Shown in pieces: positions 1 through 7,340 of a DNA stretch of 20,288 nt. The DNA is from CAZSXU01 sp964610505. GTDB lineage: Bacteria > Arandabacterota > Arandabacteria > JAGLYR01. The stretch lies in contig CAZSXU010000043.1 of assembly GCA_964610505.1 (NCBI GenBank), positions 1-20,288 of the forward strand, in the 5' to 3' direction. How positions within the stretch are numbered: the first letter of the stretch is position 1; every line of letters begins with the position of its first letter. Under the pieces are notes generated by a model. The model was given only the letters and a program-made list of their open reading frames with translations. It ran no database searches and was not told where the DNA came from. The position numbers were made by a program, and so were the translations under genes.

Positions 1-20
1 GTCAGGCCGTTGGATAAGGC

Positions 21-584
21 CTAAAAGTCCTCGTAGTGTGTCATACCGTCGGAGGACGTGTCATCGGTGTTCGCGATGAGCTCTCCCGTAGCGGAGTTGA
101 ACATCCAGCCGGTGGTTGCCGTAGCGCCGTCGGCCGAGAGCACTCCGGTGTTCGACACAACCTTCACGCTGTCGGCGATTACGGTTCCGCTGGCGTCCTG
201 TTCCACGAGCGGATTCACCGGGATCCCGTTTTTCAGGTACGGTCCGTAGGGATAGTTGGTCCGGTCCAACGTCGCGGACGTCTCCCCCGTCCCATCGGAA
301 TACTGGGTCATCTGAGCGAGGAAGCTGTTGTACCGGTCGGCGGGCGCTCCCGAACCGTCCGTGTGGTCGACCGAGCCGGGATAGCTGCTGTTGTGCTGAT
401 GGTAGTAGAGCTCCACGGCGTTACGCATCGCCGCAAGGTCGGCCATCAGCGTCGATTCTCGGGCATCTCGAGCGGAATCGGTAAACTGTGGAATCGCAAC
501 CACGGCGACGATCCCAATCACGATGACGACGAGCAACAGCTCGATGAGCGTGAAGCCGGCTGTCTCTCTGCGGGTCCTTGACAT
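21..584 (-). CDS. GspG/PilA-like prepilin (type II secretion pseudopilin or type IV pilin)
   Basis: This is a 187-residue prepilin. After a short basic leader (MSRTRRETAG) comes the class III prepilin signature GFTLIELL. A prepilin peptidase would cut after Gly10, leaving N-methylated Phe11 and the conserved Glu at mature position +5. A single hydrophobic helix (about residues 11-32) follows and would hold the subunit in the membrane and then form the fibre core. The globular part has the GspG-like run YPYGPYLKNGIPVNPL (about residues 111-130) and an acidic tail. The ATG is well supported by a strong purine-rich Shine-Dalgarno eight bases upstream. It is the last gene in the window of the operon carrying the GspF/PilC platform and GspE/PilB ATPase. 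GspG-like pseudopilin and minor or major type IV pilin cannot be separated from sequence alone. Confidence 0.9.
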   Translation of the reverse strand: MSRTRRETAGFTLIELLLVVIVIGIVAVVAIPQFTDSARDARESTLMADLAAMRNAVELYYHQHNSSYPGSVDHTDGSGAPADRYNSFLAQMTQYSDGTGETSATLDRTNYPYGPYLKNGIPVNPLVEQDASGTVIADSVKVVSNTGVLSADGATATTGWMFNSATGELIANTDDTSSDGMTHYEDF

Positions 585-592
585 GCGCCTTT

Positions 593-601
593 ACCTCCTC
601 C
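593..601 (-). promoter_or_regulatory. Strong ribosome binding site of the prepilin gene
   Basis: On the minus strand GGAGGAGGT lies eight bases before the ATG. It is the most consensus-like Shine-Dalgarno in the pilus operon, which fits a structural subunit needed in excess over the ATPase and platform protein. Confidence 0.7.
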
Positions 602-683
602 ACGTTTCGGGGACGATGCCGCGCAGACGGGTTTGTGGTCTGAACGGTCGCGTCACGAAGTCCGGGTGTTGTCCAATTTTCTC

Positions 684-700
684 ATCGGGTTTGACCCGAT
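684..700. other. Short perfect hairpin in the platform protein-prepilin spacer
   Basis: ATCGGGT-TTG-ACCCGAT forms a seven-pair stem with a three-base loop, in the 256-base gap between the platform gene and the prepilin gene. Neither strand has a clear T-tract after the stem, so it is not a convincing intrinsic terminator. It could be an mRNA processing or stability element separating a highly expressed pilin message from the upstream genes, or an operator. Confidence 0.45.
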
Positions 701-750
701 TGATCTTTAGGACGTTTTGCCTTGCGGCCGGGGTCAGCTGGAAGGAATCG

Positions 751-830
751 TGCGCGCGTTTTGCAGCTCCCTGCGGTTCTTACCAAGTCATGCGCGCGTT
801 TTGCGGGTTGTTGCAGTTCTTGCCCGGGCG
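751..830. repeat. Two tandem 40-bp units upstream of the prepilin gene
   Basis: TGCGCGCGTTTTGC starts at 751 and again at 791. TGC(G/A)GTTCTT recurs later in each unit, so the period is 40 bases. The block lies just after the stop codon of the GspF/PilC gene in the direction of transcription. A third, weaker match (CGTTTTGCCTTGCGG) begins near 713. Confidence 0.65.
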
Positions 831-840
831 GTGGTCGGGC

Positions 841-2046
841 TCAGTGAACAGCACTCGACATCCGAAATATGGGAAGCAGGAGGGAGAGGACGACGAAGGC
901 TACGATGCCGCCTACGAGGAAGATCATCAGGGGTTCGAGGAGGGTCGTGAGATCTTTGGCCTGGACTTTGGTCCGATTGTCGTAGAAGTCGGCGATCTTG
1001 ATCATGGTGGTCGACAGGGTTCCCGTGGACTCGCCGGTCCGGATCATCTGTTCGACGGTCGCCGGTACCAAACCGGATTCCCCGATGGGACCGGAGAGGG
1101 TTTTTCCGGCGGTGATACTGGCCTCCACCCGGTCGATCATCTCCCGGAAGAGGACGTTCCCCAAGAGTGGCTTGCTGACTTCCAGGGCTTCCAGGAGCGG
1201 TACCCCCGTGTGAAGGAGCTCGCCGACGGATCTCATGAGGCGAGAGACGATCACGTTCTGAATGAACGGCCCCACGGCGGGGAGGGAGAGTAGCCAGTGA
1301 TCGACCAACCGCCGCCCCGCGCCGCGGCTGAAAAACACGGCCGCGGCGACCCCCAAGACCAGAATTGTAGGGAGGATGAACATCCAGCGGGTGGTCAGCA
1401 CGTCGACGGTGGCCAGCAAGAGTCGGGTGGGAATCGGCAGGGCCGCCCCCATGTCCTCGAAGATATCGACGAACTTGGGAAGGATGAAGGTCAGCATGAA
1501 GCCCACGACCAGCACGCAGAATCCGGCGAGGACCAGAGGGTAGGTGAAGGCCGACCGTACGGTGGACCGGAGTTCGGCCTGCTTCGCCAGAAGATTCGAG
1601 ATCCGATCGAGCATCTGCTCGAGGAATCCTCCACTCTCTCCGACGGACACCAGACTCACGACGGTTTCTGGAAAGACGTCCCGATGCCGACCCATTGCCG
1701 CCGACAGCATCTGGCCGCTCTTGACTTCGGTTCGAATGGCCGAGAGGGCATCTCTAAGGCGCGGGTTCGTCGTCTGTTCATGGAGCGCCTCGAGGCTCTC
1801 GATCAGGCTGGTTCCGGTCTCGGCCATGATGCTGAGCTGCGAGGCGAAGATGATGAGTTCCTTGGGAGGAAGGGGGCGCCGGAAGGGGCGAACGATGCGC
1901 CGAAACCGCTTGAGCCACCGCGTGAGGACGGTGGGAGACCGCACAAACGCTTCCCGAGGGGGTTGAGACGGTGCTCCGGGCGTGGGCGCACGCCTCGGCT
2001 CTTCGGTTTGATCGGTAGTCTCGGTCGGTGTCAGTACGTAGGCCAT
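841..2046 (-). CDS. GspF/PilC inner-membrane platform protein of a type II secretion / type IV pilus machine
   Basis: This 401-residue protein has the usual GspF/PilC length and layout. A disordered Pro-rich start (residues 1-60) is followed by two homologous T2SSF domains: about 65-190, with motif LSIMAETGTSLIESLEAL, and about 268-395, with RSVGELLHTGVPLLEALEV. Three hydrophobic segments lie near 168-190, 221-240 and 371-395. In this family the protein sits in the inner membrane, couples the ATPase to pilin extraction, and forms the assembly platform. It lies 20 bases after the GspE/PilB stop codon in the same operon. No strong Shine-Dalgarno precedes the ATG, so coupling to upstream translation is likely. 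GspF and PilC cannot be told apart without the rest of the locus. Confidence 0.93.
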   Translation of the reverse strand: MAYVLTPTETTDQTEEPRRAPTPGAPSQPPREAFVRSPTVLTRWLKRFRRIVRPFRRPLPPKELIIFASQLSIMAETGTSLIESLEALHEQTTNPRLRDALSAIRTEVKSGQMLSAAMGRHRDVFPETVVSLVSVGESGGFLEQMLDRISNLLAKQAELRSTVRSAFTYPLVLAGFCVLVVGFMLTFILPKFVDIFEDMGAALPIPTRLLLATVDVLTTRWMFILPTILVLGVAAAVFFSRGAGRRLVDHWLLSLPAVGPFIQNVIVSRLMRSVGELLHTGVPLLEALEVSKPLLGNVLFREMIDRVEASITAGKTLSGPIGESGLVPATVEQMIRTGESTGTLSTTMIKIADFYDNRTKVQAKDLTTLLEPLMIFLVGGIVAFVVLSLLLPIFRMSSAVH

Positions 2047-2066
2047 TGCCGGTTCCGATCGCCGGG

Positions 2067-3782
2067 TTATGTCTCGGTCGCGATGGCGCGAGTGACTTCT
2101 TCAACCGTCGTCAGCCCCGCCTTCACCTTCTCAATTCCATCGCTGTAGAGGGAAGGAAACTCCCCCTTCTCTCGGCACTCGCGGAGTTCGTCCGTCGACG
2201 CTCGCCGCAGAACCAGGTTGCGCATCGGCTCGTCCACGAGCAGCAGTTCGTGGATTCCCATTCGCCCCTTGAACCCCGTGTCATAACAATGCTCACAACC
2301 CCGGCCCTTGGCCAGGCGTATGGGCCGACTCTCATCGATGCCGAGCAAACCGCGCATCTCGGGCGACGGGAAGTACGTGGTCCGGCATTCGGGACAGATG
2401 GTTCGGACCAGCCTCTGGGCGAGGACGCCCCTGACGGCGGAAGAGACCAGATAGGGTTCGAGGCCCATGTCCAGAAGTCTCGTCATGGCGCCGGCGCTGT
2501 CGTTGGTGTGGAGCGTACTCAGGACCAGGTGACCGGTAAGGGCCGCCTGAATCGCCGTCTCCGCCGTCTCCCGGTCGCGAATTTCTCCGACCATGATGAT
2601 GTCGGGGTCCTGTCGCAGAACGGACCGGAGAACCCGGGAGAAGCTCAGGCCCGCCTTTTCGTTGACCTGGATCTGGTTGACGATACTCATCCGGTACTCG
2701 ACCGGGTCTTCGATGGTGAGCAGGTTCTTCTCGATGGTGTTGAGCAGACTCACGGCGGCGTAGAGCGTGGTGGTTTTTCCGCTGCCGGTCGGGCCGGTTG
2801 CGAGGATCAGGCCGTTGGGTTGTCTGAGCACGGACTTGAATGCGCGAAGAACCAAGGTTCCGAAGCCCAATCGGTCGAGATCCAGGAGCACTTTCCGCCG
2901 GTCCAGAACCCGAAGCACGACTTTCTCGCCCAGGACGGTCGGCATCGAAGAGAAACGGAGATCCACGTCGTTGCCTTCCGCGGTCACGCGAATTCGCCCC
3001 TCCTGAGGAAGGCGCCGCTCGGCGATGTCCAGGTTTGCCATGACCTTCATGCGGGAAACCACGACCGGATGCAGATCGAGCCTTTGCGCCATGACCTCGT
3101 GCATCAGTCCGTCGATGCGGTAGCGGACGCGCATCTTGTTCTGATCGGGCTCGACGTGGATGTCGCTCGCGCCGTCCTTGATGGCGTTCAGGATGATGAT
3201 GTTCACGAGGTTGATGACGGGCGATTCCCCCGCCATCTCGCTGATTTCCTCCGCGTCGTCGATCCGGCCTTCCTCCACCAGGGTTACATCGGTGGTCTCG
3301 AGACTGGACAGGAAGGCGTCGATCTCCATCTTCTTGCCGTAGTACTCCTCGATGGCCGTCTCGATTTCCTCGGTCCGGCAGAGGACGGGTTGGATTTTAA
3401 GACCCGTGAGTTTCTGGAGATCGTCCAGGACGAACACCGCCTGGGGGTTGGAGGTGGCCAGAGTCAGGACATTGTGGACGCAGAACATCGGCATCACCCG
3501 ATAGAATTCTGCCTGCTTCTGTGGGATGACGTCGATGATGTTCGGATCGATCAGGCCCTTCCGCAGCCAGACGTGAGGGATCTCCATCTGCTGGCTGAGC
3601 GCGGCGACGGTGTCTTCCGGGGTAATGATCTTGAGCTCGACCAGGACTTCACCCAGCTTCTTTCCGGACTCCTTCTGAATCTCGAGAGCCTCGTTCAGCT
3701 GGTCTCGGGTCAGCTTGCCCTGGGCGATGAGGATTTCCCCGATGGGGACTTTCTTGGCGCGCTTTACATGAAGCTCCTGCAC
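2067..3782 (-). CDS. GspE/PilB-type secretion or pilus assembly ATPase
   Basis: This is a hexameric AAA-like assembly ATPase of 571 residues from the chosen GTG. The N-terminal part (about 8-75) carries two GEI/VL-type repeats resembling the MshEN/T2SSE-N domain. The motor domain has Walker A GPTGSGKT (330-337), then DPDIIMVGEIRDRETAETA (Walker B with Asp and His boxes) and a STLHTND segment. A tetracysteine zinc site follows (Cys463, Cys466, Cys496, Cys499), as in GspE and PilB but not in the retraction ATPase PilT. The frame is open up to an ATG 23 codons earlier, but that extension merely overlaps the STAS gene and is low complexity. The GTG at 3782 has GGAGG four bases upstream and starts at the conserved domain. 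Its first 19 bases overlap the STAS gene, which suggests translational coupling. Confidence 0.94.
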   Translation of the reverse strand: MQELHVKRAKKVPIGEILIAQGKLTRDQLNEALEIQKESGKKLGEVLVELKIITPEDTVAALSQQMEIPHVWLRKGLIDPNIIDVIPQKQAEFYRVMPMFCVHNVLTLATSNPQAVFVLDDLQKLTGLKIQPVLCRTEEIETAIEEYYGKKMEIDAFLSSLETTDVTLVEEGRIDDAEEISEMAGESPVINLVNIIILNAIKDGASDIHVEPDQNKMRVRYRIDGLMHEVMAQRLDLHPVVVSRMKVMANLDIAERRLPQEGRIRVTAEGNDVDLRFSSMPTVLGEKVVLRVLDRRKVLLDLDRLGFGTLVLRAFKSVLRQPNGLILATGPTGSGKTTTLYAAVSLLNTIEKNLLTIEDPVEYRMSIVNQIQVNEKAGLSFSRVLRSVLRQDPDIIMVGEIRDRETAETAIQAALTGHLVLSTLHTNDSAGAMTRLLDMGLEPYLVSSAVRGVLAQRLVRTICPECRTTYFPSPEMRGLLGIDESRPIRLAKGRGCEHCYDTGFKGRMGIHELLLVDEPMRNLVLRRASTDELRECREKGEFPSLYSDGIEKVKAGLTTVEEVTRAIATET

Positions 3783-4102
3783 GCTTCCTCCACCGTCGGA
3801 TGGGTGAGGATGGTCTGGTCCAGCCGGGTGGCCGTCAGAATATCCCGGCACAGTTCATTGGCACAGGACAGGCAGAAAACGCCGCCCCGGTCCTCGGCCA
3901 TCGTCTTCAGATCGAGGAGTGTTTCCAGACCGGGACTGTCGATGAAGGGGACCGAGCCCAGATCCACGACGATCTGAATCTCGCCGCCTTCGATCAGGGA
4001 CTCGGTCGTCTCTCTCAGAGAATGCGCGGTTTCCTCCATCAGGGGATCGTCGATGGAGACGATGGTCACGGTGCCGCGCTTGAAGGTTCTCAGTTTCTTC
4101 AT
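3764..4102 (-). CDS. STAS-domain protein (anti-sigma factor antagonist-like)
   Basis: This is a 112-residue single-domain STAS protein, the length of SpoIIAA/RsbV-type antagonists. The beta-rich start TVTIVSIDDPLMEET and the segment VDLGSVPFIDSPGLETLLDL match the family core. Ser56, in the FIDSPG loop, occupies the position phosphorylated by cognate serine kinases in known partner-switching systems. Its start overlaps the kinase stop codon (ATGA) and its end overlaps the GspE/PilB start, so it sits as a translationally coupled link between sensor and motor. No RsbW-like serine kinase or PP2C phosphatase lies in the window. Its partner could be the upstream histidine kinase's output, a distant switch protein, or the pilus ATPase itself. 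Family assignment is firm; function is inferred. Confidence 0.85.
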   Translation of the reverse strand: MKKLRTFKRGTVTIVSIDDPLMEETAHSLRETTESLIEGGEIQIVVDLGSVPFIDSPGLETLLDLKTMAEDRGGVFCLSCANELCRDILTATRLDQTILTHPTVEEACRSFM

Positions 4103-6120
4103 TGCTCAGGACCGATCTCCAGGGGCACCTGTTTTCCGGCGGCGAGCGGGAGCGACAGACAGAACTCCGAGCCCTTCCCGAGTTCGCTGGTGACGGTGAT
4201 CTCGCCGCCGTGAACGAAGGCGATCTGCTGCGCCAGAGCCAGTCCCAGGCCGCTGCCGGTTTGTTTCTGGATCTGTTCGTCCCCGGAGCGATAGAACTTT
4301 TCGAATATGTGCAGCAGGTCGTCCTCCGCGATGCCGGGTCCCGTGTCCCGCACCCGGATTGCAAGAGTCGATTCCTCGCCCTTCGCGGAGATCTCGAGGG
4401 TCCCGCCCGGCGGCGTGTACTTGACGGCGTTGCCGATGAGGTTGACGAGCGCCACGGACGCCAGCCCCTTGTCCATCTCCATGGGAGGCGCCGGGTCGGG
4501 AACCTCGACGCGGACGTTCAGTCCCTTGGCCGCGGCCTGGGGCTCGATTCCCGCCACGGTCTCCGTGATGACCTTGTCGATCCGCACCGGCACCCGGTTG
4601 GCCGTGAGGCTTCCCGCTTCCATCTTGGAGATGTTGAGAAGGTTGTCAATGAGGCCGGCCAGGCGTTCGGTTTCCTGGGCGATGGTGTTGTAGAACTCGA
4701 ACCGCGTGCTCTCGTCGTCAACCTGGTCGTCCACCAGCATTTCGGTGTACGCGCGAATGGAGGCCAGTGGCGTTCGGAATTCATGGGCCACGTGGTTGAC
4801 GAACTCGCCGGTCAAGCGATCGGCCATCTTCTGCTGTGTGATCTCCCGAATGGTCACCAGCGCGCCGACGGCCTCGTGGCCCGGGGAAGACAGATCCGTA
4901 ATCGTGATCTTCACGATCCGCTCGGTCGACCCGTCCAGGGACAGCTCAAAGGCGCGGGTGGCCCGGTTCTGCCGAAGCGCTTCGTCCAGCTGCCCCTGCC
5001 CGAGCGCCGTTCCGACGAACTCGCCGATCAGCTGGCTGTCGGGTTTCTGCAGAAGGTTCTGAGCCGCCCGATTGGCCATGACCACTTTGCCGGATGAGTT
5101 GGTGACCAGGACCCCGATGGGAAGGAAGCCGATGATGGATTCCACGCGTTTCTTCTCGTACTCGAGGACGTGTTTCTCGATCTCCAGTTGAGCGTTGGAC
5201 CTGTCGATCTCGGCGATCTTCTCGTGGACGACCTGGACGGCGTCGTTCCAACGGTTGATCAGATCCTGGAGCTGGCCGCGCCGTCCGGCGAAGTCGATCC
5301 TGCGGATCGTTCGATCGTCGATCTGCCGGTGGAGTTCCCGAATGAGCCTGGGCAGCGGGCGGAGGATCATTCGGAGATACCCGTAGGCGGCGCCGACCAG
5401 GAGGAACGAGATCAGGGCCGTGATCCCCACGAATCGCCGGAACTGATGAGGGTCAATGAGCGCGCCCGTCCCGGACACCACCACCTGCGCGATCCCCACT
5501 TTCCGACCTTCGGACACGATGGAGGCGGTGGTGGACACGATCTCCCGGTCCGCCGTCTCGATCACGCGCGTGCGTCGGCGACCAGTTCCGGGTTTCAAGG
5601 GAAAGGCGGAGATGTCCCTGCTGAAATCCGGTCGATCGGTCTCGACCAGAATCTTGCCCTTGGCGTCGGCCACGGCTGCGTAGACGAGCCCCTGTTTCGT
5701 TGCCAGGCTTTGAACCAGGCTTTGAAGCGTTGCCGCGTCGTCGTCGGCCAGGGGAGCGGCGGCGGTGCCGGCGAGAACGTCGCAGACCTGCTTGCCGTAG
5801 GCTCGTGCAGAGCGCATCTCGTTCTGCTTCTGAACGGAGAGGGAGAACACGGCCATCAGGCCGACCAACACGGCGCAGATGCCCAGTAGGACGAGGCCGA
5901 TCTCGCCGATCAGTCCTTCCCTTTCAAAGGACACCTTGGGCATTCGGAGGATGGGTCTTCGCATGGCCCGCCGTTCGCGCGTAAGGAAGCCCTGAGATCG
6001 GTCCCGCGATTCCACAGGGGACATGCCGGGACCGGCCGTTTGACCCAGGGTCTCGGTTCGCCGGTTCAGGGTCGTGAGATTCCCCGTTTGGGGAATTTCC
6101 TCTGAGAGGAATATCGGCAT
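4099..6120 (-). CDS. Membrane-bound PAS sensor histidine kinase
   Basis: This is a 673-residue transmembrane sensor kinase. A basic cytoplasmic leader (1-72) precedes TM1 (about 73-94). An extracytoplasmic sensor region (about 95-226) looks like a single Cache/PAS-like fold (VYAAVADAKGKILVETDRPD). TM2 follows, then a HAMP-like segment, a coiled coil and a PAS domain (about 325-430). The HisKA H-box HVAHEFRTPLASIRAY carries the phospho-acceptor His446. The ATPase domain has N-box NLIGNAVKYTPPGG, G1 DTGPGIAEDD and G2 GSGLGLALAQQ, so it looks catalytically intact. No receiver domain or response regulator is in the window. The gene overlaps the STAS gene by four bases and heads the pilus operon. 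The start is uncertain: ATGs at 6024 and 5964 are alternatives and none has a good Shine-Dalgarno. Confidence 0.92.
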   Translation of the reverse strand: MPIFLSEEIPQTGNLTTLNRRTETLGQTAGPGMSPVESRDRSQGFLTRERRAMRRPILRMPKVSFEREGLIGEIGLVLLGICAVLVGLMAVFSLSVQKQNEMRSARAYGKQVCDVLAGTAAAPLADDDAATLQSLVQSLATKQGLVYAAVADAKGKILVETDRPDFSRDISAFPLKPGTGRRRTRVIETADREIVSTTASIVSEGRKVGIAQVVVSGTGALIDPHQFRRFVGITALISFLLVGAAYGYLRMILRPLPRLIRELHRQIDDRTIRRIDFAGRRGQLQDLINRWNDAVQVVHEKIAEIDRSNAQLEIEKHVLEYEKKRVESIIGFLPIGVLVTNSSGKVVMANRAAQNLLQKPDSQLIGEFVGTALGQGQLDEALRQNRATRAFELSLDGSTERIVKITITDLSSPGHEAVGALVTIREITQQKMADRLTGEFVNHVAHEFRTPLASIRAYTEMLVDDQVDDESTRFEFYNTIAQETERLAGLIDNLLNISKMEAGSLTANRVPVRIDKVITETVAGIEPQAAAKGLNVRVEVPDPAPPMEMDKGLASVALVNLIGNAVKYTPPGGTLEISAKGEESTLAIRVRDTGPGIAEDDLLHIFEKFYRSGDEQIQKQTGSGLGLALAQQIAFVHGGEITVTSELGKGSEFCLSLPLAAGKQVPLEIGPEQ

Positions 6121-6230
6121 TCCGTATGGAATCTAAACCCTATTCAAGAGAGCGGCACGCGCGGCGCCGGGGGGATTTCCGCGCATTCTCCTGTGCCCCG
6201 GAGGCCGGGTGGACGGCCGCGCGTTACAAT

Positions 6231-6244
6231 TCCACCTCGGTGGA
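6231..6244 (-). terminator. Possible weak hairpin terminator after the isochorismatase-like gene
   Basis: Just past the stop codon the minus strand reads TCCACC-GA-GGTGGA followed by ATTGT. This is a six-pair stem with a very tight loop and only a short T-rich tail. It could end the hydrolase transcript before the kinase-pilus operon, but the missing T-tract makes this tentative. Confidence 0.3.
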
Positions 6245-6253
6245 CGGATCTCG

Positions 6254-6874
6254 TCAAAGAAACGCCAGGACGTCCCGACAGGTTACAGGATAGGCAAATC
6301 CGTAGGCCAGGTTCCGGAGTGAAGAGAGATGGTACTCGTCGTGGCAGGTTCCCGTTCCGTCCAGCAGGAAGTACACGCGAAAATCGCGCATGAACGCGTC
6401 CCGGGCCGTGGTCTCGCAGCAGAGGTTGGTCATCACACCGCCGATGACGAGATTCTCTACACCCCGCGTGCGCAGTTCCTTCTCCAACGACGTGTTCAGG
6501 AAAGCGCTGTAGCGGCACTTCTCGATGAGAAGGTCGTCTTTCGAGGGGCGGAGCTCGGGGATGAGTTCGGCCTCGGGTTCTCCGTCGATGAGGAGATCGT
6601 CCCACCACTCGGCCATCATGCCGCCGTCGACGCCCGGGGCCTTGTGGCGATGGCGGGTGAAGATGACGGGCCGGCCCTGCTCTCGAAAGCGGTTTACGAC
6701 GGCCGTCAGGTTGTGGAGAATCGGCTCGAGCATGCCGCGAAAATGGACCTGTGGGTCGATGACCAGAAGCGCGGTACGGTCCGGATCCGGTTTCGGGTGG
6801 GGCCGGACAAGGGAGGGCGCGAGGAGCTTCTTCCAGCGGGCGGTTGCGGCGTCCAGGGGGTGGGCGTCCTTCAA
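6254..6874 (-). CDS. Isochorismatase-family cysteine hydrolase
   Basis: This cytoplasmic alpha/beta hydrolase is 206 residues long from the chosen start. The family triad is visible: Asp40 in LLVIDPQ, Lys119 in IEKCRYSAF, and Cys152 in the GVMTNLCCETTARDA loop. The substrate is unknown; related enzymes cleave isochorismate, nicotinamide, N-carbamoyl compounds or other amides, and no neighbour suggests a pathway. An ATG at 6901 would add nine residues but has no ribosome site. A TTG at 6874 is preceded by AAAGGAG at six bases, so I prefer it. The residue after the nucleophile is a second Cys, where Val is usual. It is a single gene divergent from the small membrane protein at 7089, with a 133-base gap to the kinase-pilus operon downstream. 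Confidence 0.85.
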   Translation of the reverse strand: MKDAHPLDAATARWKKLLAPSLVRPHPKPDPDRTALLVIDPQVHFRGMLEPILHNLTAVVNRFREQGRPVIFTRHRHKAPGVDGGMMAEWWDDLLIDGEPEAELIPELRPSKDDLLIEKCRYSAFLNTSLEKELRTRGVENLVIGGVMTNLCCETTARDAFMRDFRVYFLLDGTGTCHDEYHLSSLRNLAYGFAYPVTCRDVLAFL

Positions 6875-6963
6875 GGAGATCTCCTTTCGTTCCGGCCACA
6901 TCGAGAGACGCTCTTGTCCGCCGGTGATCGGTAAGCGGCGTCCCTTGTGGCGCCGACACTAGA

Positions 6964-6992
6964 TCTCTATCAGTAAAGGCCGGACCCGTCAA
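6964..6992 (-). promoter_or_regulatory. Candidate sigma70-type promoter for the isochorismatase-like gene
   Basis: The minus strand has TTGACG (five of six to the -35 consensus), a 17-base spacer and TAGAGA (three of six). Transcription would start near 6957 and give a leader of roughly 80 bases to the TTG start. The weak -10 keeps confidence moderate. Confidence 0.4.
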
Positions 6993-7024
6993 TGTTCATC
7001 GCGTGAGATATGGATTCTTCGGCT

Positions 7025-7052
7025 TTGACATTTTTAGATTCGTTGGCATAAG
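7025..7052 (+). promoter_or_regulatory. Sigma70-type promoter for the small membrane protein
   Basis: A perfect TTGACA at 7025 is followed after 16 bases by CATAAG (four of six). The predicted start near 7059 leaves a leader of about 30 bases containing the ribosome site AGGAGGT (7077-7083). It faces away from the candidate promoter at 6964-6992, so the two genes share a compact divergent control region. Confidence 0.6.
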
Positions 7053-7088
7053 GTGGACCCGTGGGAATCAACCTACAGGAGGTGGGAG

Positions 7089-7337
7089 ATGCACGAACGG
7101 GAATGGGTTGACAGACTGCTGAGGCTGGTGGGATTGGTGGGTTTCGTCGTGGCGGCGATCGGTCTCGTCGTGTTCATCTGGGGTTCGGTTTCGCCGGGTT
7201 GGTTTCGCTGTTGCAACTGGGCCTGGGGCCTGAGACCGTTCGGGTTGATCCTCCTGGTGGATGGATTCTGTGGCGGCCTGGTGTTCATGGGCCTGGCCGA
7301 GATCATCGGTCTGCTCCGGGCCATCGCCAGGAAGTAG
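7089..7337 (+). CDS. Small two-helix membrane protein of unknown function
   Basis: This 82-residue protein is not assigned to a family. It starts MHEREWVDRLLRLVGLVGF and has two hydrophobic segments (about 10-31 and 47-70) joined by a short loop with adjacent cysteines (FRCCNWAWG). A short basic tail follows (RAIARK). The ATG at 7089 is chosen because AGGAGGT lies six bases upstream; an in-frame GTG at 7053 would add twelve residues but lies upstream of that site. It has its own promoter and ends three bases from the convergent peptidase gene. The CC pair between two helices could bind metal or form a disulfide, but this is speculation. Confidence 0.75.
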   Translation: MHEREWVDRLLRLVGLVGFVVAAIGLVVFIWGSVSPGWFRCCNWAWGLRPFGLILLVDGFCGGLVFMGLAEIIGLLRAIARK

Positions 7338-7340
7338 AGT

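Noticed and set aside
684..700. Intrinsic terminator between platform and pilin genes
   Set aside because: The stem is perfect but no T-tract follows on the coding strand, so it is listed only as a hairpin.
2028..3977. 649-codon plus-strand ORF opposite the GspE gene
   Set aside because: Its Gln/Asp/His-rich translation has no domain, and the opposite strand encodes a full assembly ATPase.
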